64,000 nucleotides of DNA, from positions 2,953,232 to 3,017,231 of the forward strand of contig NC_014228.1 of the NCBI RefSeq assembly GCF_000252955.1, written 5' to 3'. Position numbers and translations under genes: made by a program. Every line of letters starts with the position of its first letter. Position 1 is the first letter of the stretch. Source of the stretch: Xenorhabdus nematophila ATCC 19061. GTDB taxonomy: Bacteria > Pseudomonadota > Gammaproteobacteria > Enterobacterales > Enterobacteriaceae. The notes beneath the pieces are model-generated. The model was not told the origin of the DNA and ran no database searches. It worked only from the letters and a program-made list of their open reading frames with translations. This document shows, one piece after another, positions 29,780-37,407 of the stretch.

Positions 29780-30379
29780 ATGAGCATTAAAAAGTCATTG
29801 CTTTTAATGGGATTGACTACTTTTGGTGCAATTCCATTTATTAGTTCAGCTGAATCCAATTCTCATCATGGTTATATTGATTCTCCACCAAGCAGAGCGC
29901 TTTTATGTTCCACACGTATTAGCCTTAATAAGAACTGTGGGCCAATTATGTATGAACCACAATCAGTGGAAGGTCCTAAAGGTTTTCCACAAGGTGGTCC
30001 ACCTGATGGGAAAATCGCTAGTGCTGGTATTAGTCAGTTCAATCAACTCAATGAACAAGGTGCTAATCGCTGGCATCACGTCACCATCAATAAAGGCATC
30101 AATGATTTTAAATGGACATTAACAGCCCGACACAGCACAACTTCCTGGCAATTTTTTATTACTAAACCTGACTGGGACCCAAATAAACCCCTTACTCGCG
30201 CGCAATTTGATTTAAATCCTTTCTGTGAACATTTTGATAATGGCAAGCAACCCGCACAAAATGTTTCTTTGACTTGTAATGTACCAGAACGTTCAGGATA
30301 CCATGTTATTCTTGGTGTATGGACGATTTCAGATACCAATAACGCCTTCTATCAGGTTATTGATGTTGATATTAAATAA
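29780..30379 (+). CDS. AA10 lytic polysaccharide monooxygenase (CBP21-like chitin-binding protein)
   Basis: 199 aa, single AA10 domain, close in length and sequence to Serratia CBP21. Copper histidine-brace residues are His30 (HGYIDSPPSRA; should be residue 1 of the mature protein) and His118 (LTARHSTTSW). The chitin-type surface motif YEPQSVEGPKGFP is present. It oxidatively cleaves crystalline chitin outside the cell, useful against insect cuticle or gut lining. Oddity: the signal region reads SSAESNSHHGY, so His29 precedes the expected copper His30; only cleavage right before a His makes a brace. Followed by a strong hairpin. Confidence 0.93.
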   Translation: MSIKKSLLLMGLTTFGAIPFISSAESNSHHGYIDSPPSRALLCSTRISLNKNCGPIMYEPQSVEGPKGFPQGGPPDGKIASAGISQFNQLNEQGANRWHHVTINKGINDFKWTLTARHSTTSWQFFITKPDWDPNKPLTRAQFDLNPFCEHFDNGKQPAQNVSLTCNVPERSGYHVILGVWTISDTNNAFYQVIDVDIK

Positions 30380-30420
30380 TCCCTTTAATTTTCATTAAAA
30401 TCTGATATAGAACAGGTAAC

Positions 30421-30447
30421 AAAGTGCTGGTTAATGACCAGCACTTT
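30421..30447 (+). terminator. Terminator of the LPMO gene
   Basis: Perfect 11-bp stem AAAGTGCTGGT (30421-30431) / ACCAGCACTTT (30437-30447), 5-base loop, short pyrimidine tail. Confidence 0.75.
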
Positions 30448-30522
30448 CTCCTAAAAACTTAAACATAGTTTCATATAAAGTCTATTTTCCAATTTACTCT
30501 GACAATTATAAAATAGGGAAAC

Positions 30523-30918
30523 ATGAAAAAATCAACGATTCTTAGAATCGCCAGACCAACAGATAACCTTACTCAAATTGCAGAAATGTATTGTAAGGGA
30601 TTAAATTTTACTATAATAGGGCAATTTAAAGATCACGATAATTTTGATGGTATCATGCTAGGACATCCTAATCACGCCTGGCATCTAGAATTTACTCATC
30701 ACCAAAATACTCATGTTGGTAAAGCGCCAACAAAAGATAACTTATTAGCATTTTATATTGAAGACAAACAGGAATGGCTAGAACAAATAAAATCAATGCA
30801 AGAAGCTGGTTTTGTTCTAATGCCTTCTTACAATCCTTACTGGGATAAAAATGGAAAAACCTTTGAGGATATAGATGGTTACCGCATTGTTTTACAGAAT
30901 AGCGCATCAGAAGTATAG
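30523..30918 (+). CDS. VOC-fold (glyoxalase superfamily) protein, YycE-like
   Basis: 131 aa vicinal-oxygen-chelate protein. The opening ILRIARPTDNLTQIAEMYCK, then GLNFTIIGQF, HLEFTHH and the C-terminal FEDIDGYRIVL, match the YycE-type subfamily. Possible metal ligands are His and Glu in the HLEFTHH segment and the Asp-rich terminal strand. No activity can be assigned; such proteins range from glyoxalases to antibiotic-binding proteins. It has its own AGGG site before the ATG and a hairpin after the stop. Confidence 0.8.
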   Translation: MKKSTILRIARPTDNLTQIAEMYCKGLNFTIIGQFKDHDNFDGIMLGHPNHAWHLEFTHHQNTHVGKAPTKDNLLAFYIEDKQEWLEQIKSMQEAGFVLMPSYNPYWDKNGKTFEDIDGYRIVLQNSASEV

Positions 30919-30947
30919 CTGCTTATTTTCTTATTGAGTTCTTATTC

Positions 30948-30984
30948 AGGCTATTAGTAATTATCATTATATCTCTAATAGCCT
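30948..30984 (+). terminator. Hairpin after the VOC gene
   Basis: AGGCTATTAG (30948-30957) pairs perfectly with CTAATAGCCT (30975-30984) across a 17-base AT-rich loop. Confidence 0.6.
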
Positions 30985-31063
30985 AGATTAAATACTTTCA
31001 TATTACTCATTGAATAGTAAGCCACACTGTCAAGTATTTTATGATAAAAATGTCTGCCGTTCT

Positions 31064-31090
31064 GCCCCTGTAGCTCAGTTAGGGTATGCT
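31064..31090 (+). pseudogene. tRNA 5'-end fragment
   Basis: GCCCCTGTAGCTCAGTTAGG is the acceptor strand plus D-arm of a tRNA, but the sequence that follows lacks an anticodon stem, T-arm and CCA. Remnant of a tRNA gene, or one end of an integration/attachment event. Confidence 0.5.
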
Positions 31091-31365
31091 TTCAATCTTA
31101 TGCCTTCATAACTTTTAAGCTTATAATGCCATTTTCACTAATTTCCATTCTCTTACTCCATTGTCAAATTGAATTTCAGGTTATATCTGTCTAAAAAACA
31201 ATCCAATTATTAATTATAATCAAATAAAAATTACCATAGTGATGGTAATGTTGATGTAGTAGTCTTCCCTCCAAATTTAACAAAATAATGTTTTTATATA
31301 TTTCATATAGATATAAATATTTGCAAGTTTTTTTTAAATTTTAAAAAAATAATTTAACAAAAATC

Positions 31366-31393
31366 TTGACTCTTTTCGTTTTGGGCATAGAAT
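31366..31393 (+). promoter_or_regulatory. Sigma70-type promoter
   Basis: TTGACT (31366-31371), 16-base spacer, TAGAAT (31388-31393). It fits the lipoprotein remnant whose ATG is at 31457 behind AAAGGA. Confidence 0.55.
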
Positions 31394-31456
31394 TCACCTC
31401 AGAATTTAGATTTTCGTGAAGTAAATCACAATTTATAACCCTTAAAGGACATCATC

Positions 31457-31550
31457 ATGAAATCTGTCAAATCTTTCCTCTCAAATGTACACTGCGTTGT
31501 TATCCGGTTGTCAACAAAACGCTTTATGTAAGCGTTATGCCAAACAATTA
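31457..31550 (+). pseudogene. Lipoprotein gene fragment cut by IS5
   Basis: The ATG at 31457 follows a good ribosome site (AAAGGA) and a promoter. The first codons read MKSVKSFLSN. A shift of frame near 31490 then gives TALLSGCQQNALCKRYAKQL, a classical lipobox (LLSGC). The gene thus looks like a small lipoprotein broken by a frameshift in its signal peptide and truncated by the IS at 31551. Confidence 0.45.
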
Positions 31551-32429
31551 GGGCGTGTTGATGTTTTGTGTCCATAAATCAATCAACCCACATTGGTAAC
31601 CAGATAATAATAAATGCCAGTGCTAACATGCTGGCATAGTTTCGTTCTAATTTATCGTATCTCGTTGCTATAGCACGAAAATGTTTGATTTTGGCAAACG
31701 CGTTTTCCACTAAATGGCGGTAACAATATCACCCTTTGTCTAGACGTTGGTCTGATTTCCGGCTGTTTTTTCGATAAGGAATGACCGGTGTCGCTCCTTT
31801 TTGTTTGATGATATTTCTGACGGTTTCACTGTCATAGCCTTTGTCGGCAATCACAAAATCGGATACTGGGGAATGATTCACCAAACTTTCCGCATGCTTA
31901 ATGTCGTGGGTTTGCCCCCTTGACAACTCAAAATGAACGGGTAAACCCTGACTGTCTACGGCCAAATGAATCTTAGTTGACCGTCCCCCACGGCTTTTTC
32001 CTATCGCCTCATCTTTATCTGTTGCTGCTCCGGCACTATGTTGATGTGCGCGAATAATACTGCCATCAATAAACAACCATTCCCTATCAGAAATACCAGA
32101 TAACCATTTGAATATCATCTGTAAAATTCCATTTTTTGACCACGCATTAAAACGAACAAAGAGCGTATTCCATCGACCAAATTCCGGGGGTAAGTCACGC
32201 CATGGGATACCGGTTCTCATTCGATAAAGGAGCCCTTCAAGGGTAAGACGATGTTCGACTTTATGGTAGGTCAGTCCAAAGTGTCGCATTAATGCAGATA
32301 GCGTATCCCAGCAGGAATCTGTTAACATAGTTCGTAGCATGATGGTGAGGTTTGGTGAGTGTTTGGCGAAATTGATTATACCAAATCATCGTGCTGCTCA
32401 AATTTCCTTCATAAAACGTCAACACGCCC
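31551..32429 (-). mobile_element. IS5-family (IS427-like) element
   Basis: Ends GGGCGTGTTGATGTTTTGTG (31551) and the inverted CATAAAACGTCAACACGCCC (ending 32429), bordered by TA on both sides. It carries one transposase gene with an internal stop. Confidence 0.85.
31579..32340 (-). pseudogene. IS5-family transposase with internal stop
   Basis: From the ATG at 32340 the frame holds two catalytic Asp (WLFIDGSIIRA and FVIADKGYDSE) and stops at TGA after QRLDKG (31729). The same frame then continues for 49 codons with the catalytic Glu segment (YRHLVENAFAKIKHFRAIAT). The premature stop removes the Glu, so the product should be inactive. Confidence 0.82.
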
Positions 32430-32549
32430 TAGTTAGAATGTTTATCGTGACAACGCCTTCATGTCACAACATGTAACATGTTATGTAATGACTATTTTCT
32501 TTTCTAATCCTATTAGCACGTTGTCTTATTGCAGTGAAAAGGAACTATT

Positions 32550-32669
32550 GTGCCTGAAATTAAAAAGGAACCGATGGTTGTATCGTTCTCAGGCGGTCAA
32601 TCATCAGGATTTATGTGTGATTATCTTCTGCAAAATTATGCTGGTAATTATGATTTCTATTGCAACTGA
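32550..32669 (+). pseudogene. PP-loop ATPase / PAPS-reductase-like gene, 5' fragment
   Basis: GTG start at 32550 behind AAAAGGA. The 39-codon product includes VVSFSGGQSSGFMCDYLLQN, the SGGxxS pyrophosphate-binding loop of the PAPS reductase / N-type ATP pyrophosphatase superfamily found in phages and in DNA-modification systems. Downstream sequence is replaced by an IS110 fragment. Only the first loop remains. Confidence 0.55.
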
Positions 32670-32747
32670 TTGTCCGGTAGATTCCTCAACAAAATGAATC
32701 TGCATCAGATGTTTTGCAATATTGACGCCAACAGGAGTATATTTCAT
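32670..32747 (-). pseudogene. IS110-family transposase N-terminal fragment
   Basis: Read from the ATG at 32747: KYTPVGVNIAKHLMQIHFVE, the usual start of one IS110/IS1111 transposase group (the GVDIAK motif, with the first catalytic Asp changed to Asn). It breaks off after about 25 codons at the junction with the PP-loop fragment. Confidence 0.6.
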
Positions 32748-33095
32748 GAGTGGATCCTCCAGTCATCGGGAAGCTACAGGCTGCCACTTTTAGGCACTAT
32801 AAGGCCGGAAATCTGAGAGGATCCACGCCTCATATCTCAATTCCATCACAATGCCGGGAGCTAAGTGGTTGGGGTGCGTTCATTACATTCTCCTAATATA
32901 GCTCATCAGGCTGCCTTGGCATCGGTCACTGTGATACGCACCCGCTTACCGCGTCGCGCACGATTAGCCGCTCGGCAGTGCAACGGGCTACCCCCCCGTC
33001 TTCATGTCACTAATGCTGGGAATCGGAGCAGTCGTGAAGGTGTGTTTGAACCGAACATCGTCCGTGCGCTTCAATGGCTTCATGGAATCGGCATA
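32748..33095. other. Mosaic of element ends
   Basis: It includes an inverted repeat GTGGATCCTC (32750-32759) / GAGGATCCAC (32817-32826), probably the non-coding end of the lost IS110 element. On the minus strand lie a basic C-terminal scrap (RARRGKRVRITVTDAKAA, ending near 32916) and a 17-codon ORF with a good AGGAG site starting at 32886. I cannot assign these. Confidence 0.4.
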
Positions 33096-34003
33096 TAGCA
33101 GAATCAATATAATCAGACATAAGTCACATGCTTTGTAAACAGCTCATCAATAGAGCATCTTTCTCGTCTTCTTGTTGTTTTTGTTTCAGCCCATTTGTTT
33201 TCGATAGGATTTAAATCTGGGCTGTAAGGCGGAATCCATTCCAACTGGCATCCGTGATCGGTTATCGCTTGTCGCGTGTCACCGCGTTTATGGAAAGGGG
33301 CATTATCCATCACAATCACTGTCCCCTTAGGGAGCTTCGGCAACAAATCTTGTGTCAGCCAGGCATGAAACACATTCGCATTAAGGGTTCCGGCAAACAA
33401 ACTTAAGGTCACAAAGGTATTTTTAATGATAGCACCAATGGCATTAATACGGCCTTTGTGCTGCCAGTCATGTAAACCAAAACAGCGAGCCCCTTTTAAC
33501 GAATAGCCATGCGTACGTGGCATGGACTGCTCAAAGCCGCTTTCATCCAGATAAACAATCTGTTTGCCCGCCTGCTCATGATGGCGGATACGCTCGCCAA
33601 ATACCTGACGCGCGTGTTCGTCAGCGGCGGGATGTTTGTGCGTTTTTTTTGACGGTTATTTTGAGTCGTTTCAGGGCGTAATGGATAGCCGATTGTGAGA
33701 CACCCAGACGTTTTGCTCTTTCCCATTGATAATCATCGGGATAATTTTTGACATCGGCGATAAGTGTCTCATCACTGATTTTCGTGGGCGGCTTATCACG
33801 TGTCATACAGGGTTCTATTTTATTGCACCACCGAAACAGAGTGCGGATAGAGACCTCAAAGTGGTCGCGGGTTTGCTCGAATGTCAATGCATGCTTGTCT
33901 TTGTATGCCAGTACTCTTCTTCGAAAATCTAGACTGTAACCCATCTCAATTCTACCTTGTCATTGGAATTTAGGTATTATGACATAGTATTATGATTCTG
34001 CTA
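33096..34003 (-). mobile_element. IS630-family element (copy 2, distinct lineage)
   Basis: TAGCAGAATC (33096-33105) is inverted at 33994-34003, both with border TA. It truncates the unknown gene at 34533. One transposase in two frames joined at an A8 run. Confidence 0.85.
33113..33944 (-). CDS. IS630-family transposase, probably expressed by -1 frameshifting
   Basis: The first frame (ATG 33944) has the HTH (TFEQTRDHFEVSIRTLFRWC, LGVSQSAIHYALKRL). At the eight-A run on the coding strand (33643-33650) a -1 shift continues KKTHKHPAADEHARQV and reaches the catalytic residues DESGF, VMDNAPFH and DLNPIENKW. Shifted, it is about 276 aa, full length for this group. Programmed slippage is known in several IS families; a plain frameshift mutation is the alternative. 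Confidence 0.7.
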
Positions 34004-34533
34004 TACATGCCATTGTGTGAACCTGCCCAGTACCCGCCATACTTGTATCCTGAAAATATGCAATGCAAGGTGGCATTCGTCGAACCCAATGGGATCGGAA
34101 CGCTAGTACCAGCACACTCGAACAGAAATATCTTTCCCTCCTTGTTGAACGACTTGGGAGTCATTCCCATCGGCAGATTGCTGCCGAACGCCAGCTCCAG
34201 CGGCTCCAGCTTGGGTGGCGTGCTTGCGCCCATATACACCTGATGGTACACCGACACGCTGAGGCTATTCAGTTTTGGCAGGAAGATTGTGGTGCTGCCG
34301 GTCTTTGGGTCGGATAACTCATATGTGTCCTGCATCCATGGTAAAAGCGTGCCTTCCGATGCCTGCGATATCGCATTGAAGTAGATTGTCGCCTTAAGGC
34401 TTTTCTTGTCTATCTTGATCCCTCCTCGTACTCGCAATCGGCAGTGGCTCGGAAACTTCTCATTTCCGAAAGATGAATAATCTGGTTCGATATACTCGGC
34501 ATAATCCGCTTCGATATTCCAATTGTTGGACAT
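34003..34533 (-). pseudogene. Unknown gene truncated by IS630 copy 2
   Basis: ATG at 34533 with AGGAGA six bases upstream. About 177 codons survive before the element end: an acidic N-terminus (NNWNIEADYAEYIEPDYSSF), then a beta-rich body (ATIYFNAISQASEGTLLPWM; LPKLNSLSVSVYHQVYMG) and a Gly/Tyr-rich end (GYKYGGYWAGSHNGMYS). No signal peptide or membrane helix. I do not recognise the family; a soluble beta-sandwich protein is a guess from the strand pattern. Confidence 0.5.
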
Positions 34534-34604
34534 TTGCTTCTCCTGTATTTTCTGCATGCGAAAATTGGTAATACATTCAATCAATAGAAATTTATGGTAT
34601 TCTG

Positions 34605-34796
34605 TTGCTATTTAAGATCTTCCTGTGGCTACCATTACTGTTCATTGCCCTCACTGTGATTCAGATAATATTTACCGACACGGTCGTAGTTCTTCTTAGC
34701 ATGACCACTTTCGTTGCCGTTCCTGCCATCGTGATAACAGTTATTTATCTCTATTACATCGACATTATTCCAAAAACATGGTCTATATATTCCTAA
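34605..34796 (+). CDS. Possible small membrane protein
   Basis: 63 codons from a TTG (or an upstream non-ATG start): two hydrophobic helices (FKIFLWLPLLFIALTVIQII and VVLLSMTTFVAVPAIVITVI) and a short tail. There is no clear ribosome site, and it could be a fragment. Divergent from the unknown truncated gene. Confidence 0.3.
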   Translation: MLFKIFLWLPLLFIALTVIQIIFTDTVVVLLSMTTFVAVPAIVITVIYLYYIDIIPKTWSIYS

Positions 34797-35020
34797 CTGA
34801 TATGTAGACTTTTCATTACCAGTCCCGATATTAATACTTCTCATTATATTAGTATCTCGTAGATCAGGTGAGGACTCATGTGTTTTAATAATTATCATAC
34901 CTATTTTAGGTGGGAATACTTCCAATAAAAATTATTCCAATTTTTTAATAGTTTTTCTTATAAAGTTTTAACTAACATCAATTGATTAAATTTTAATTGT
35001 TCATTTTTATGAAAATACAT
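34797..35020. other. AT-rich spacer before IS630 copy 3
   Basis: No gene or structure recognised. Confidence 0.4.
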
Positions 35021-36178
35021 CTAAATAGCTGTTCCAAATAATAGATCACTTGCAGGGAACTCAATCCGAATTGGACGATCTGATTAATCGCTAAACCAAA
35101 AAAATCATCCCTCGGACTGAGTGATGCCAATCATAGCATCGATACCGCGCAATGAGCGCCGTTTAATGCAAAAAACTGTCCAGAAAACCCGCGATAAAAA
35201 TCATGCCCGAAGACTTATCGCTATGCTCATGTTGTATCGCGGAGACACCGTCAGCTATGTCGCGAAAACACTCGCGTGCAGTCGTTCTTCTGTCGGTCGC
35301 TGGATTAACAGGTATACACTTTATGGCCTGGAAGGCTTAAAATCACGCCCTCCTGGTCGTCCACGACGTTGGCCATTTGAATTAATTTGTTCCTTGCTAC
35401 GTCACCTTATTTCAGATTCTCCCGACGTATTGGGTTATCAACGTTCACGCTGGAGCAGTGAGCTACTCGCGATACAAATCAATGAGATAACCGGATGCTC
35501 ACTCCATGCCTCAACGATACGCCGATGGCTGCCACAAGCGAATATTGTCTGGCGCCGAGCAGTGCCAACATTGCGGATACGTGATCCCCATAAGGAAGAG
35601 AAAATGAGAGCGATTAATGATGCGTTGGAGAGATGCAGCCCCGATCATCCGGTCTTTTACGAAGATGAAGTGGATATCCACCTGAATCCTAAAATCGGTG
35701 CAGACTGGCAATTACGTGGGCAACAAAAACGTATCACGACACCGGGTCAGAACGAGAAATATTATCTGGCAGGGGCCTTACACAGTGGCACCGGAAAAGG
35801 GAGTTATGTTGGCGGCAACAATAAAGACTCATCATTATTTATCAAACTATTAGCGCATCTGAAAGCAGCCTATCGCCGGGCGAAAAGTATTACCTTGATA
35901 GTCGATAACTACATCATTCACAAAAGCCAGAAAACACAAGAGTGGCTCGCCGAAAATCCGAAATTCAAATTGATTTATCAACCGATTTATTCCCCATGGA
36001 TAAATCATATTGAAAAATTATGGTTAGCACTCCATGAAACGATTACACGTAATCATTGTTGCTGTTATATGTGGCAGTTATTGAGAAAAGTGCGTAGCTT
36101 TATGAACACGGTTAGCCCATTCCCAGGAAATAAACATGGCACAGCAAAAGTGTAGCAATATTAGGAACAGCTATTTAG
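35021..36178 (+). mobile_element. IS630-family element (copy 3, distinct lineage)
   Basis: CTAAATAGCTGTTCC (35021-35035) is exactly inverted at 36164-36178. The transposition border is presumably the TA inside these repeats. It carries one apparently intact transposase gene. Confidence 0.85.
35124..36155 (+). CDS. IS630-family transposase, apparently intact
   Basis: 343 aa (ATG at 35124; one more in-frame ATG lies at 35121). HTH in the first 130 residues (SYVAKTLACSRSSVGRWINR), then the DDE core: Asp in VFYEDEVDIHL, Asp in LIVDNYIIHKS and Glu in PWINHIEKLWLALHE. Length and all catalytic residues are normal, making this the best candidate for an active element in the block. Confidence 0.9.
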   Translation: MPIIASIPRNERRLMQKTVQKTRDKNHARRLIAMLMLYRGDTVSYVAKTLACSRSSVGRWINRYTLYGLEGLKSRPPGRPRRWPFELICSLLRHLISDSPDVLGYQRSRWSSELLAIQINEITGCSLHASTIRRWLPQANIVWRRAVPTLRIRDPHKEEKMRAINDALERCSPDHPVFYEDEVDIHLNPKIGADWQLRGQQKRITTPGQNEKYYLAGALHSGTGKGSYVGGNNKDSSLFIKLLAHLKAAYRRAKSITLIVDNYIIHKSQKTQEWLAENPKFKLIYQPIYSPWINHIEKLWLALHETITRNHCCCYMWQLLRKVRSFMNTVSPFPGNKHGTAKV

Positions 36179-36212
36179 CAACAATCATAAATTTTGAAAA
36201 GGAAGACAATAC

Positions 36213-36287
36213 ATGAGAAACCCAATCCAAAACGAAATCACCTTTCCGGCAGGCTGGTTTCTTTTCATTAATGGCGAAATCCCCTTC
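36213..36287 (+). pseudogene. 5' fragment of an unknown gene cut by IS630 copy 4
   Basis: The ATG at 36213 is preceded by AAGGAAG. 25 codons (RNPIQNEITFPAGWFLFING, then EIPF) run into the IS end. If the element is removed at one TA, the frame continues about 37 codons (CDHIYRLLRIK...) into the IS4 element. Family not recognised. Confidence 0.4.
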
Positions 36288-37398
36288 TATACCAATCGTA
36301 ATTGAAGGTGCTTGATTTTTCATTCGTATAAGATCATGATTGCGCCCATGAAAATTAATCTGACAAATGACCAAAAAACAGCCCTCGAATTGATGCACGA
36401 TACCCCGCGTGATGGTCGTGTGCGTGACCGCATTAAGGCCGTGCTTTTGGCGTCAGAGGGCTGGACGGACTGCCCCGATGATTGCCCAGGCTTTGCGTCT
36501 TCATGACAGTACGGTGAGCCGTCATTTGAAAGACGACTTTTCTGACGATAAACTCGCGCCTGAAAATGGCGGGTCTGAAAGCCGCCTGTCTGCCGAGAAA
36601 ACGACAGAATTAGTCGAATATCTGACGGCCAATCTGATGCACACGACGGCGCAAATTATTGCTTATGTTCAAGCCCGTTGGCAGGGCGTTTTCACGGTAG
36701 CCGGAATGACAAAATGGCTTCACCGTCAGGGATTCAGCTACAAGAAACCGATGGACACCCCGCATAAATTCGATGCAGACAAACAACGACAGTTTATTGA
36801 GCACGACAACACACTGAAAGAAGAATGTGGGCAGGATGAGCCTATTCTCTTCATTGATGCAGTGCATCCGACACAGTCGACAAAATTAAGTTATGGCTGG
36901 ATGAAGAGCGGAAGGGAAAATGGCAATGTCGTCGAAACGACAGGCAGCCGCCCGCGTCTCAACATCATGGGCGCCCTCAATTTGCAACGGATTGAAGAGA
37001 CAGTGCTTCGTGAATATCCGACGATGAATTCGGAAAACATCGTCCTTTTTTTCCAGGCGATCCGGGCAACTTATCCGCTTTCGCAAAAAGGGCACATTAT
37101 TTTGGATGGAGCGGGTTATCACCGCGCCGAAGTGGTGAAATCAGCGGCTAAAGAGCTGAATATTCAATTGCATGACCTGCCACCCTATAGGCCTAATCTC
37201 AATCCGATAGAGCGATTGTGGAAATAGATGAATGAGCAGGTACGAAATAATGTTTATTTCCCGGATGCCAAAACGTTTCGGGAAACCCTTCGTCACTTTT
37301 TTCATGTCACCTTGCCGACAAAAGCGCAGGAATTGGCTACCCGGTTAACCGATAATTTCCAGATCCTAAAACCTGCATCTTCAAGTTAATTTCGTATA
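36288..37398 (+). mobile_element. IS630-family element (copy 4, sister of copy 1)
   Basis: Starts TATACCAATC (36288) and ends with the related inverted GCATCTTC...CGTATA (37375-37398). Its transposase matches copy 1 in sequence but lies in opposite orientation. Confidence 0.82.
36336..37389 (+). pseudogene. IS630-family transposase with 4-base duplication and internal stop
   Basis: Begins IAPMKINLTNDQK. After EGWT a tandem GGAC duplication (36463-36466 / 36467-36470) shifts the frame. The second frame carries HDSTVSRHLKD, LFIDAVHPTQSTKLSYGW, ILDGAGYHRAEV and NPIERLWK. Then TAG (37225-37227) replaces the Tyr found at the same place in copy 1 (LWKYMNE). All catalytic segments are still readable, so decay is recent. 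Confidence 0.85.
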
Positions 37399-37407
37399 TT
37401 GCGATCA

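Noticed and set aside
32865..33098. 77-codon plus-strand ORF in the mosaic region
   Set aside because: It spans junctions of element scraps, its composition changes along its length, and no domain is recognisable.
36171..36398. 75-codon minus-strand ORF over the left end of IS630 copy 4
   Set aside because: Antisense shadow of the element end and transposase start; the same shadow occurs at copy 1.
36610..37122. Minus-strand ORFs inside IS630 copy 4
   Set aside because: They are antisense to a readable transposase and have no ribosome sites.
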